A stretch of DNA of 27,193 nucleotides from Deltaproteobacteria bacterium (GCA_031277995.1 JAITLH010000176.1:1-27193), one strand, 5' to 3'. Numbered from the stretch's first letter, positions 13,596 through 21,458 are shown. Notes: generated by a model from the sequence alone, not told the origin. A program made the numbers and translations.

Positions 13596-14225
13596 ATGGC
13601 CATTTTGCCTATCTTAAAATACCCGGACATCAGGCTCCGACAGGTGGCTAAAGAAGTCACCGTCTTCGACGAACATTTGGCCCAATTGGCCGCGGACATG
13701 GAAGAAACCATGTTTGATTCCAAGGGGGTCGGCATAGCCGCCCCGCAGGTCGGCCAAAGCCTCAGTTTGTTTTTGGTCAATTACGGCAAGGAAAAGGACG
13801 GGACCGGCCTGGGCGTGGTCGCCTTCGTCAACCCCAAGATCGAGAAGTGTTTAGGGAAGATCGAATCCGAGGAAGGCTGCCTGTCCGTGGTTGACTTTAG
13901 GGCCAAGGTCACCCGGGCCAGTTACATAGAAGTCACGGCCCAGGACTTAAATGGCGAATACTTCTCCGTGGAACATAATGACCATTTTGCCACCGTGCTT
14001 CAGCATGAATTGGACCATCTGGTGGGCACCCTTTTCGTCGATCACATTTCGCACATAAAAAGGGAAGCCTACAATAAGAAACTGGCCCAGGACAAAAAGG
14101 AGAGGGACAAGAAGGCCAGGGCCGAGGAGACCAAACGCATGAACGACGATAAGGCGGACAAGGTTAAAATCATAACGTCTACCCCCAAAGCCCCCGTAAC
14201 CACCCCGGCCGGCGAAGGCGACTAA
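13596..14225 (+). CDS. def: Peptide deformylase
   Basis: Removes the formyl group from the N-terminal Met of new proteins. All three metal-site motifs are intact: GVGIAAPQVG (45-54), EGCLS (Cys95) and QHELDHLVG (His137, Glu138, His141). From ATG 13596 the protein is 209 residues. Residues from about 155 on form a Lys/Asp/Glu-rich tail then a Thr/Pro-rich end, making it longer than the usual 165-180. The frame is open to a TTG at 13572, but ATG 13596 matches the family N-terminus; the nearest purine-rich site (AAAAGG, 13576-13581) is 14 bases away, which is long. It lies upstream of fmt, the enzyme for the reverse reaction on initiator tRNA, a common pairing. Confidence 0.95.
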   Translation: MAILPILKYPDIRLRQVAKEVTVFDEHLAQLAADMEETMFDSKGVGIAAPQVGQSLSLFLVNYGKEKDGTGLGVVAFVNPKIEKCLGKIESEEGCLSVVDFRAKVTRASYIEVTAQDLNGEYFSVEHNDHFATVLQHELDHLVGTLFVDHISHIKREAYNKKLAQDKKERDKKARAEETKRMNDDKADKVKIITSTPKAPVTTPAGEGD

Positions 14226-14254
14226 GCCGCCTTCCGCCCGGGCCTACCCGCGTA

Positions 14255-14292
14255 AAAACCGGCCCCGGGGTTTGGCCCTTGGGGGCGGTTTT
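14255..14292 (+). terminator. Probable terminator after def
   Basis: AAAACCGGCCCC (14255-14266) pairs with GGGGGCGGTTTT (14281-14292) at 11 of 12 positions. The T run is short and forms part of the stem. The remaining sequence to fmt (14293-14442) is moderately AT-rich with no clear promoter. Confidence 0.5.
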
Positions 14293-14442
14293 AGGGAGCT
14301 TCCAGAAACGGTTTTTATTAACCCTTTGGTTTTAGGCCAATGATTTAGCGAACCCAGAGGTCAGGCGGCGAGTGTTTGAGTAATTATTTAACCACCCAAT
14401 GAATCGGATTAGTCAACCACTAACGATTGAAAGATTAACGTT

Positions 14443-15390
14443 ATGAAAGGCCCCCCTTCTCCCTTACGAATCGTTTTCTTTGGTAGCGGCTCCTTCGCCA
14501 CGCCGGCCCTCAGGGCCTTAATCGATAGTCCAGACAAGGTGGTCATGGTGGTTACCTCGCCCCCGGCCAAGGCCGGGCGCGGGCAATCGGTCACCAACAC
14601 CTCGGTCGCCAAAATGGCCGAGGATTACGACCTAAAGATCTACGAAACCTCCTCGGTCAATAGCCATGAAACCATCGACCTTATAGAAAGGGCCCAGCCG
14701 GAACTTTTGGTGGTCGTGGCCTTTCGGGGGTTTTTGGGCCCCAGGCTTTTGAACATGGGCTATACCCCGCCCATAAACATCCACCCCTCGCTTTTGCCCA
14801 AACACCGCGGGCCGGCCCCGATTAACTGGACGCTCATAAAAGGCGATCACATGTGCGGGGTCTCGATAAATTTCGTCGAACTTAAAGTCGACGCCGGGGC
14901 CATATTGGCCCAAAACGCCATTCCCGTCCCGGAAGCCGTGGGTTCGGGGGAGCTGGAAACGGAACTGGCCCACATCGGGGCCAAGCTCCTTTTGCAAGTG
15001 ATCCAGCAAATCAAAGACGATCGCTTGACCCCGGTGCCGCAAAACGAGACCCTGGCCACGATAAATAGGCTGCTTAAAAAATCCGACGGCCACATAAAGT
15101 TTAACCAAAGCGCCGCAACGTTAGCCCATTTGATTAACGGGGTCGATCCCTGGCCCGGGGCCCAGGCCCTTTACGGCGACAAACTCATAAAACTTTTCAA
15201 GGCCACCTCCGGCCCCGGCCAAGCCGAGCCGGGCCAGGTCCTGGGCCTTGACGACAAGGGCCGCCTAAAAATCGGCACCCACAAAGGCCTCCTTTTGATC
15301 TCGGAACTGCAACTGGAAGGCAAAACCCGCCTGCCGGCCCTGGACTTTTCGCGGGGCCAAAGCCTGGACCGTTTAACCCCCATCGAGTAA
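14443..15390 (+). CDS. fmt: Methionyl-tRNA formyltransferase
   Basis: A 315-residue enzyme that transfers formyl from 10-formyl-tetrahydrofolate to Met-tRNA(fMet). The N-terminal Rossmann start is IVFFGSGSFATPALRAL. The catalytic Asn, His and Asp are visible in INIHPSLLPKHRGPAPINW and VDAGAIL, although the loop is GPAPINW rather than the common GAAPI. The C-terminal OB-like tRNA-binding domain includes LINGVDPWPGAQA and normal length. It starts at ATG 14443 with no strong ribosome site. It forms a formylation/deformylation pair with def, 217 bases upstream. Confidence 0.95.
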   Translation: MKGPPSPLRIVFFGSGSFATPALRALIDSPDKVVMVVTSPPAKAGRGQSVTNTSVAKMAEDYDLKIYETSSVNSHETIDLIERAQPELLVVVAFRGFLGPRLLNMGYTPPINIHPSLLPKHRGPAPINWTLIKGDHMCGVSINFVELKVDAGAILAQNAIPVPEAVGSGELETELAHIGAKLLLQVIQQIKDDRLTPVPQNETLATINRLLKKSDGHIKFNQSAATLAHLINGVDPWPGAQALYGDKLIKLFKATSGPGQAEPGQVLGLDDKGRLKIGTHKGLLLISELQLEGKTRLPALDFSRGQSLDRLTPIE

Positions 15391-15424
15391 AGCTCCCCCG
15401 ATAAGCGCCCCCAGAAAGGGCCGC

Positions 15425-15549
15425 CAATAAAGGCCGTCCAATAAAGGCCGTCCAATAAAGGCCGCCAATAAAGGCCGTCCAATAAAGGCCGTCCAATAAA
15501 GGCCGCCCAATAAAGGTCGTCCAATAAAGGCCGCCCAATAAAGGTCGCC
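15425..15549. repeat. Nine-copy 14-bp minisatellite
   Basis: Nine units of the type CAATAAAGGCCGTC begin at 15425, 15439, 15453 (13 bases), 15466, 15480, 15494, 15508, 15522 and 15536. Variants differ only at the last bases (GTC or GCC) and by GGTCG for GGCCG in two of the last three units. The array fills most of the gap between fmt and the small membrane protein gene. With a 14-base period all three frames are visited, so it is not coding. Confidence 0.97.
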
Positions 15550-15583
15550 TAGGCGCCCCCATGTTTGGGCCGTTTTAAAGACC

Positions 15584-15874
15584 ATGATTAATTACGGAAA
15601 TATTTTGGAAAGCTGCATGTTGGTGGCCTTTGGATTGGCGTGGCCGGCCAACATCATCAATAGCCTTAGGGTCAAATCCAGCCGGGCTCGCACCCCGGTC
15701 TTTTTATTTATAGTCAATACCGGTTACGTATTTGGGGTCCTGGCCAAGATCGTTTCCCATAACGTCAACTACGTAGTCATATTCTACCTAATCAACATGG
15801 CCATGGTTTCTTTCGACACTTACCTCTATTTCCGCTACCGGGCCCAAGACAAAATCAAGTACGGTAAGGCCTGA
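15584..15874 (+). CDS. Small PQ-loop-like membrane protein
   Basis: A 96-residue protein with three likely membrane helices (about 8-25, 37-57 and 63-83). The stretch WPANIINSLRVKSSRARTPV between the first two has the layout of PQ-loop/SemiSWEET half-transporters, where a Pro-x motif is followed by a Lys-Ser-rich turn; it ends with YFRYRAQDK on the cytosolic side. Such proteins form dimers that pass small solutes, but the substrate cannot be read here and the assignment is by layout only. The start is ATG 15584 with only a weak AAAGA upstream. The stop is 2 bases before mnmA, so the two are likely co-transcribed. Confidence 0.7.
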   Translation: MINYGNILESCMLVAFGLAWPANIINSLRVKSSRARTPVFLFIVNTGYVFGVLAKIVSHNVNYVVIFYLINMAMVSFDTYLYFRYRAQDKIKYGKA

Positions 15875-15876
15875 CC

Positions 15877-17061
15877 ATGTTTTCGGAAAACTCGCCCGGC
15901 CCCGTCTTGGTGGCCATGAGCGGCGGGGTGGACAGCTCCGCCGCGGCCCTCATCTTAAGCGAGCTTGGCTACGAGGTCATCGGCGTCACCATGAAACTAA
16001 TCGATGGCGAGGTCGAAAACGCCGCCGCCCTCGCCGAAAGCGATGGCGGCGATGGCGCCGCCGATGGCCCCGAGGGCGGCCATGATCCCATTGTCTCCGA
16101 TGGCCAAAATGACCCCAAAGATCGCGCCTGCTGTTCCTTTAGGGATATCCTTGACGCCAGAATGGTTTCCCAACAGTTAAATTTCGACCACCAAGTCCAT
16201 AATTTCTGCCTTTTATTTAAAAAACAAGTAATCGATCGTTTCGTTGAGGCCTACGCCCGGGGCCGAACGCCCAACCCTTGCGTGGATTGCAACCGTTTTT
16301 TGAAGTTTGGGCCCCTTTTCGAGCGGGCCGTTCTTTTGGGCTGCGCCAAACTCGCGACCGGCCACTACGCCAAGATTGAAAGGAGCGAAAAAACCGGCCT
16401 ATTCAAGCTAAAAAAAGCCCGGGACGCCGCCAAAGACCAAAGCTACTTCCTATACGGCCTAAGCCAAAAGGAACTCGAAAGAACCCTTTTTCCCTTGGGC
16501 GATTACTTAAAAGAAGAAATAAGGGCCTTGGCCGCCACCAAAGGCATCGTCAACGCCCAAAAGCCCGAAAGCCAGGACATCTGCTTTGTCCCCAACGGCC
16601 GCTACGATCTTTTCCTCGAAAAATACGGGCTAAAGAATAACCCCGGTGACATCGTCAATACCCAAGGCCAGGTCCTGGGGACCCATAAAGGTCTCCACCG
16701 TTACACCGTGGGCCAAAGGAAGGGCTTGGGCCTGCGCGTGCCCAGGCCCATGTATGTCGTAAGACTCGACCCGGCCAAAAATCTCCTGGTCGTGGGAAGC
16801 GAAACGGAACTCTACTCCAGCTGGGCCCTGGTTGAGGACGTTAACGTCATTTCCGGCCAGGCCCCGACCCAGCCCTTTGAGGCCCAGGTCAAAGTCCGGT
16901 ACCGCCAAACCCAATCCCCGGCCCAAATCGTCCCCCTGGACGAAAACCGGCTGAAAATAATCTTCCAAATACCGCAAAAAGCCGTGGCCCCCGGCCAGGC
17001 GGCCGTTTTCTACCACGGCGACGAGGTCTTGGGCGGCGGCACCATTTGCCAGGCCGGCTAA
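15877..17061 (+). CDS. mnmA: tRNA-specific 2-thiouridylase MnmA
   Basis: A 394-residue enzyme that places sulfur on U34 of Lys, Glu and Gln tRNAs. The ATP-binding PP-loop is SGGVDSS (15-21). The catalytic cysteines are Cys135 in NPCVDCN and Cys236 in SQDICFV, and the HYTVGQRKGLG-like block (LHRYTVGQRKGLGL) and GGGTI end are present. Residues about 43-80 are an Ala/Gly/Asp-rich, low-complexity insertion between the first strand-helix pair and the CCSFRDILDAR segment, not typical of the family. The start is ATG 15877 with AAGG about 7 bases upstream. Its last codons and stop are part of a 38-bp sequence repeated twice more downstream. Confidence 0.95.
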   Translation: MFSENSPGPVLVAMSGGVDSSAAALILSELGYEVIGVTMKLIDGEVENAAALAESDGGDGAADGPEGGHDPIVSDGQNDPKDRACCSFRDILDARMVSQQLNFDHQVHNFCLLFKKQVIDRFVEAYARGRTPNPCVDCNRFLKFGPLFERAVLLGCAKLATGHYAKIERSEKTGLFKLKKARDAAKDQSYFLYGLSQKELERTLFPLGDYLKEEIRALAATKGIVNAQKPESQDICFVPNGRYDLFLEKYGLKNNPGDIVNTQGQVLGTHKGLHRYTVGQRKGLGLRVPRPMYVVRLDPAKNLLVVGSETELYSSWALVEDVNVISGQAPTQPFEAQVKVRYRQTQSPAQIVPLDENRLKIIFQIPQKAVAPGQAAVFYHGDEVLGGGTICQAG

Positions 17062-17150
17062 GGGCTTTGGCCAGCGCCCCCCCATTCGCCAGGCCGGCTA
17101 AGGGCTTTGGCCGGCGGCACGATCTGCTAGGCCCGCTAAGGGCTTTGGCC
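17035..17150. repeat. Triplicated mnmA 3' end
   Basis: The last codons of mnmA, its TAA and the next bases (17035-17072) are repeated fully at 17113-17150 and partly at 17083-17112. The shared core is CTAAGGGCTTTGGCC. Copy 2 keeps GCCAGGCCGGCTAAGG exactly; copy 3 has four substitutions. The copies lie in the mnmA-larE gap and add no coding capacity. Confidence 0.95.
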
Positions 17151-17177
17151 GCGCCCACAAAAAAAGGATTGATCCCC

Positions 17178-18023
17178 ATGATTCCCCAAATCGTTTTGGA
17201 CAAGGAGGCCAAGCTTAAAGAGCGCCTGGGGGCGCTAAATAGCGTGGCCTTGGCCTTCTCCGGCGGCGTGGATTCAAGCTATTTGGCCGCGATCTGCGCC
17301 GATACCCTTAAACAAAAGGCCCTCCTGGTCACGGGCTGTTCGGCCAGCTTTCCCGAAAGGGAGAGAACGGCGGCCATGTCTTTGGCCAAAACGCTGGGCC
17401 TTAGGCACGTCCTGGTTGACTCGGAAGAGCTAAATTTAAAGGGCTTTTCCGAAAACCCGCCCAACCGCTGTTACCTTTGCAAAAGGGAGCTTTTTGGCAA
17501 AATATTGGGCGTGGCCAAGGCCGAGGGCCTAAGCCACGTAATCGAGGCTTCCAACGCCGACGACGAGGGCGATTACCGGCCGGGCTTGGTGGCCATAAGC
17601 GAACTTGGCGTTAAAAGCCCCCTTAGGGAGGTTAGGCTAACCAAGGACGAAATCAGGGTTCTCTCCAAACGCCGGGGCCTGTCTACCTGGAACAAACCCT
17701 CCTTTGCCTGCCTGGCCTCGCGTTTTCCCTACGGGGAAATGATTACCGCCCAAAGGCTATCGAGAATCGACCAAGCCGAAAACTACCTGCTCAACCTTGG
17801 CCTAAACCAAGTCCGGGTCAGGTTTCACGACCAAGGCGAATTGGCCAGGATCGAAACCGACGACGAGGGCCTGGCCTTACTCTTCGATCTCCCCACCCGG
17901 ACCAAGGTGGCCGAGTATTTCAGAACGTTGGGTTTTCTCTACACGGCCGTGGACCTTTTGGGTTACCGCTCCGGCAGCATGAACCTGACCCTCCCGTCCG
18001 CCCTTAGAAACAGCCTGGAATAG
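17178..18023 (+). CDS. larE: ATP-dependent sulfur transferase LarE
   Basis: A 281-residue LarE-type protein. In Lactiplantibacillus, LarE adenylates and thiolates the pyridinium dicarboxylate precursor of the nickel-pincer (NPN) cofactor of lactate racemase. The PP-loop is SGGVDSS (28-34). Cys178 in PSFACLASRFPYG matches the sacrificial sulfur-donor cysteine. Cys98 and Cys101 in NRCYLCK give three conserved cysteines in all, the set expected for [4Fe-4S]-type LarE proteins that use cluster-bound sulfur. The start is ATG 17178 with AAGG 10 bases upstream; the frame extends back into the repeats without support. No larA, larB or larC is in the window. Confidence 0.92.
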   Translation: MIPQIVLDKEAKLKERLGALNSVALAFSGGVDSSYLAAICADTLKQKALLVTGCSASFPERERTAAMSLAKTLGLRHVLVDSEELNLKGFSENPPNRCYLCKRELFGKILGVAKAEGLSHVIEASNADDEGDYRPGLVAISELGVKSPLREVRLTKDEIRVLSKRRGLSTWNKPSFACLASRFPYGEMITAQRLSRIDQAENYLLNLGLNQVRVRFHDQGELARIETDDEGLALLFDLPTRTKVAEYFRTLGFLYTAVDLLGYRSGSMNLTLPSALRNSLE

Positions 18024-18040
18024 CCCATCCCCGGCGCTCG

Positions 18041-18131
18041 CCTTTCCAAAGGCCGCGAAGGCCGCGGGCTTTGGAAAGGTTGGCCCGAAATTTCGCCCAA
18101 ACCCTGTCGTTTGGGTTCAATGTGTTTTTTT
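18041..18131 (+). terminator. Stem-loops after larE, terminator-like
   Basis: CCTTTCCAAAG (18041-18051) pairs with CTTTGGAAAGG (18069-18079). A second stem, CCCAAAC (18096-18102) with GTTTGGG (18109-18115), is followed nine bases later by seven T (18125-18131). The T run is further from the stem than usual, so termination efficiency is uncertain. Confidence 0.5.
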
Positions 18132-18181
18132 GATGAGTATTTAAGGAAATAAGCGAAGCGGGAGGAAGGGGGATTATTTGG

Positions 18182-18217
18182 CCGTCGCCGGAAAACCTTA
18201 TGGTTTCCCGGCGACGG
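18182..18217. repeat. Strong stem-loop between convergent genes
   Basis: CCGTCGCCGG (18182-18191) pairs with CCGGCGACGG (18208-18217), and the stem continues with AAACC/GGTTT after one mismatch, leaving loop TTAT. It lies 18 bases beyond the cyclophilin stop and on the far side of larE. No T run follows on either strand. Confidence 0.8.
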
Positions 18218-18235
18218 AAGATCGTTTGGGGGGTT

Positions 18236-18796
18236 TTAGTTTTCGACGATGGAGAGCTTGTTGATTTTAACTTCCGTCAGGGGGCGATCGCCTTGGTTGG
18301 TTTCGACCTTGCCGATGGTCTCGACCACGTCCATGCCCTCGACGACCTTACCGAATATGGCGTGTTTGTTGTCGAGCCAATTGGTGGGGACCAAGGTTAT
18401 GAAAAACTGGGAGCCGCCGGTATTGGGGCCGGCGTTGGCCATCGAGAGGATGCCGGGCTCGTTATGGGTAAGGCCCGGTCCAAACTCGTCCTTGATTTCG
18501 TAGCCCGGGCCGCCCCGGCCCGTGCCCTCGGGGTCGCCGCCCTGGATCATGAAATCGTCAATGACCCTATGAAAAATGGTGCCGTCGTAAAATTTTTTCT
18601 TGACCAGGCCAAGAAAATTTTCGGTCGTAAGGGGGGCCAAGTCGTCATAGGTCTCGACGGTAAAATTCCCGAGGGTGGTCTCAAAAAGGACCTTGGTCCT
18701 TTTGGCCTGGGCGTTGGCCGCGCCCGCGGGCCAAAGGATAAAGACGGCCAAAAGCGCCGATAAAATTAGGTAAAACATGTTAAATCTCTTTTCCAT
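18236..18796 (-). CDS. Exported cyclophilin peptidyl-prolyl isomerase
   Basis: A 186-residue cyclophilin that speeds proline cis-trans isomerisation during folding. Residues 1-30 form a signal peptide (ANAQA at the likely cut), so it should act in the periplasm like PpiA. The catalytic core is typical: FHRVIDDFMIQGGDPEGTG with the active-site Arg, LSMANAGPNTGGSQFFI, LDNKHAIFGKV. It starts at ATG 18796 with AAGGTG 7-8 bases upstream; a second in-frame ATG seven codons in would shorten only the n-region. It stands alone on the - strand, 140 bases downstream of tRNA-Pro. Confidence 0.95.
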   Translation of the reverse strand: MEKRFNMFYLILSALLAVFILWPAGAANAQAKRTKVLFETTLGNFTVETYDDLAPLTTENFLGLVKKKFYDGTIFHRVIDDFMIQGGDPEGTGRGGPGYEIKDEFGPGLTHNEPGILSMANAGPNTGGSQFFITLVPTNWLDNKHAIFGKVVEGMDVVETIGKVETNQGDRPLTEVKINKLSIVEN

Positions 18797-18890
18797 AAAT
18801 AGTCACCTTAATAGAAGGTTTTAAGACTGTTTCGCCTTCGCCCCAGGCCAAAAGGGCCGCCGGGGCCGCTTTGGCTTAAAGCTTGGCAAG

Positions 18891-18924
18891 AAAAAAGGGC
18901 TTACGGATGTTTGGTCCGTAGCCC
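18891..18924 (-). terminator. Intrinsic terminator after tRNA-Pro
   Basis: On the - strand GGGCTACGGA pairs with TCCGTAAGCCC (one bulged A) around a seven-base loop, followed by six T (18896-18891). It lies 12 bases beyond the tRNA CCA end. Confidence 0.85.
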
Positions 18925-18936
18925 CTTGGTCCGTTA

Positions 18937-19013
<77 letters not shown>

Positions 19014-19076
19014 TCAAAAAAAACGCCCGTCCCCAAAAATTGGCCCCAAGGCCTTTTTTGGCCAATAGGCCCTGGT

Positions 19077-19141
19077 CAATTAAACCCTTGGGCCAATTAA
19101 ACGCTTGGGGCAATAGCGCTTGGGCCAATAAACCCTTGGCC
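19077..19141. repeat. Four degenerate 15-17-bp repeats
   Basis: Units begin at 19077, 19094, 19111 and 19126 and are of the type CAATTAAACCCTTGGGC with small changes and a two-base deletion in the third. The array lies upstream of tRNA-Pro and, in the other direction, of tyrS. Nothing else is recognised between 19014 and 19240. Confidence 0.75.
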
Positions 19142-19241
19142 GATGGCCCAGGGCCCAGTCGATGACCGCTTGATTGTACCTAAGAACCCTCGGCTTGTCC
19201 AGGGAGTTTTTTGGAAGTTTTTAAAGGGTTTTTCAAGCTCC

Positions 19242-19270
19242 TTGTTTTTTGGTCCAACTTTAACTATATT
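19242..19270 (+). promoter_or_regulatory. Possible tyrS promoter with long leader
   Basis: The -35 element TTGTTT (19242-19247) and -10 element TATATT (19265-19270) have a 17-base spacer. If used, the tyrS leader is about 270 bases. It contains a hairpin ATGGTTT/AAACCAT (19428-19443) followed by AT-rich sequence, but no T-box motif that I can identify. A 73-codon frame in this leader (19280-19501) lacks a ribosome site and is not called. Confidence 0.4.
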
Positions 19271-19546
19271 TGAAAGTTAATGGCAACCGGGGCCATTTTT
19301 CCCAACCTCCATCATCCCATAAATAATGGATATTTTTCTATTTTATTTGGGGCCGGTTTTAAGCCCCCGAAAGTGGGGCTAAACATCGAGGCGTTTGGCC
19401 TGATATTTTTTGATCTTAGGGGTTTTTATGGTTTAAAAACCATGAAAATTTATTTATTTAACCGGTATTTACCACTTAAACAACTTTGGCTTTATGGCTA
19501 AATGAGATTTTCGAAAACGCGAAATGATTATGAGAGACCAACGTAA

Positions 19547-20842
19547 ATGACCCGCGAAAACACTTACAAAATCCTAATGGATCGCGGGTACGTCTATCAA
19601 ACCACCGACGAGACGGCCTTGTCGGATCTTTTTGAAAAAAAAGAAGTGACCGGCTACGTGGGCTTTGACGCCACGGCCGACTCATTGCACGTGGGCCACC
19701 TTTTGCCCTTGATGGCCCTGTCCTGGATGGACAAGACCGGGCATCGGCCCATCGCCTTGGTCGGCGGCGGCACCTCCATGGTGGGGGATCCCAGCGGGCG
19801 CTCGGAAGCCCGAAAACTCATGACCGTGGAGATCATCCATCAAAACCTGGAGGGCATTAGGCCCCAGGCCAAAAAATTCCTGACCCTACAAGACGGCCGC
19901 GGTTCGCTCATTGACAACAGCGAATGGTTACTGGCCCTAAACTACGTTGGGTTTTTAAGGGACATCGGCAAGCACTTTTCCGTAAACCGCATGCTCACGG
20001 CCGATTGCTACAAAAGCCGTCTGGAATCGGGCCTGTCGTTTTTGGAATTTAACTACATGGTCATGCAGGCCTACGATTTTCTGGTTTTGTACGAGACCAA
20101 AAACAACATCCTCCAACTGGGCGGCCAAGATCAGTGGGGCAACATCGTGGCCGGGGTGGAATTAATCCGCCGGGTCCACGGGGGCGAGGCCTACGGGGTG
20201 ACCATGCCCCTACTTTTGGATCCCAGGACCGGGGAAAAATTCGGGAAGACCAATTCCGGGGCCGTTTGGCTAAGCGCCGAAAAAACCCCCGTCTACGAGT
20301 TTTACCAGTTTTGGCGCAATATCGACGATCAGGAAACCGGGCGACTTTTACGACTTTTTACCTTCCTGCCGCTGGAAGAGTGCCGTTATTTGGCCACGAG
20401 ACCGGGAAACCTCATTAACCGCTCCAAGGAAATTTTGGCCTATGAAGTGACGGCCATATGCCACGGGCACGATCTGGCCGCCGAGGCCTACGCCGCCTCG
20501 ATAAAAGCCTTTGGCTCGGCCGATCCCCAAGGCGAGGTCGAGACCTCCTCGGCCATAAAAAACGTCGCTTCCGGCCCCCATGAAGCCGAGCTCCCGACCG
20601 TCTCCATCCCCCGCGCCCTTTTGGAGGAAACCGACCTGGCCCAGCTTTTTGTCCTGGCCAAACTCTGCGCCTCCAAGGGCGAGGCCCGCCGGCTTATCCG
20701 CCAAGGCGGGGCCTACATCGATAACCAAGTCATCGCCCCGACCCAGGAGATGGCCATACTGGCCCAAGCCCCCTGGCTCAAAAAAGGCCAAGCGGTCTTG
20801 CGGGCCGGCAAAAAACGCTACATGACCGTGAAAGTTTCCTAA
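19547..20842 (+). CDS. tyrS: Tyrosyl-tRNA synthetase
   Basis: A 431-residue class I synthetase that charges tRNA-Tyr. The HIGH-type motif is HVGH (48-51) and the KMSKS-type motif is KFGKT (231-235), the form typical of the common bacterial TyrS. The tyrosine pocket segment (YMVMQAYDFLVLYE) and GGQDQWGN are intact. An S4 RNA-binding domain occupies about residues 365-430 (KLCASKGEARRLIRQGGAYI). The length is normal. The start is ATG 19547, with GAGAG (19532-19536) about 10 bases upstream. Confidence 0.97.
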   Translation: MTRENTYKILMDRGYVYQTTDETALSDLFEKKEVTGYVGFDATADSLHVGHLLPLMALSWMDKTGHRPIALVGGGTSMVGDPSGRSEARKLMTVEIIHQNLEGIRPQAKKFLTLQDGRGSLIDNSEWLLALNYVGFLRDIGKHFSVNRMLTADCYKSRLESGLSFLEFNYMVMQAYDFLVLYETKNNILQLGGQDQWGNIVAGVELIRRVHGGEAYGVTMPLLLDPRTGEKFGKTNSGAVWLSAEKTPVYEFYQFWRNIDDQETGRLLRLFTFLPLEECRYLATRPGNLINRSKEILAYEVTAICHGHDLAAEAYAASIKAFGSADPQGEVETSSAIKNVASGPHEAELPTVSIPRALLEETDLAQLFVLAKLCASKGEARRLIRQGGAYIDNQVIAPTQEMAILAQAPWLKKGQAVLRAGKKRYMTVKVS

Positions 20843-20915
20843 CCTTTCAAGGCCAGGTAAAAAAACCCAACGCCGGGAAATTTTTTTTAGCCCCATGTGG
20901 CGAAGGCCATAGGCC

Positions 20916-21458
20916 GTGACCAAACTTAAACCCTGGACGGTGACCGGGCGCACGCCAATCTTAGTCACCCCTGCCTTTGACGTGGTTAACGTTAGTTGCG
21001 TTTCCCCAAAGGACGCCCTGGAAAAAACTTTCGTGACCCTAAGCGCCCCAAGGTGGGTAAACGTCATACCCGTGACCGAGAAAGGCGAAGCGGTTTTGGT
21101 CAACCAGTTTAGGCACGGTACCGGGGAGTTTTCCTTGGAACTCCCCGGCGGCGTAAACGAGCCGGGCCAAAGCGCTTTGGAGACGGCCAAACGCGAACTT
21201 ATGGAAGAGACCGGTTACTCAAGCGAGGATTTTACCCTCCTTTGCTCCATAAGGCCCAACCCGGCCCTTTTTTCCAACTTCATCCTTACGTACCTGGCCC
21301 GAAACGTGACCAAAACCGGCCCAACCCACTTTGACGAAAACGAAGACATCGACCAAGTCCTGGTGCCCTTGGAAAAACTCAAAACCCTGATCCTAAATGG
21401 CACCATCACCCACTCACTGGTGATCGCGGCCTTGGGCTATTATTTTTTGGCCCATTAA
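20916..21458 (+). CDS. NUDIX hydrolase, copy 1
   Basis: A 180-residue NUDIX protein resembling ADP-ribose pyrophosphatases (VTLSAPRWVNVIPVTEKGE, then VLVNQFRHGTGEFSLELPGG). The NUDIX box runs from Gly79 to Gly100 and keeps the metal-binding REL-x-EE-x-G part (RELMEETG, 93-100), but the first Glu of the box is Gln85. That residue stabilises the loop in many relatives, so activity may be altered. The start is GTG 20916, with AAGG 9 bases upstream. The substrate is not readable from sequence. It and copy 2 form a tandem duplication with a 609-base period. Confidence 0.9.
   Translation: MTKLKPWTVTGRTPILVTPAFDVVNVSCVSPKDALEKTFVTLSAPRWVNVIPVTEKGEAVLVNQFRHGTGEFSLELPGGVNEPGQSALETAKRELMEETGYSSEDFTLLCSIRPNPALFSNFILTYLARNVTKTGPTHFDENEDIDQVLVPLEKLKTLILNGTITHSLVIAALGYYFLAH

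Noticed and set aside
15425..15549. CRISPR array
   Set aside because: Units are only 14 bases and contiguous with no spacers, and there are no cas genes in the window.
18200..18763. 187-codon + strand frame opposite the cyclophilin gene
   Set aside because: Antisense shadow of a gene with intact cyclophilin motifs and a good ribosome site.
19280..19501. 73-codon frame upstream of tyrS
   Set aside because: No ribosome site or family resemblance; it lies in a probable leader containing a hairpin.
20348..21190. 280-codon - strand frame across the tyrS end and NUDIX copy 1
   Set aside because: Fully antisense to two well-supported genes and recurs over copy 2 only as the mirror of the same sequence.
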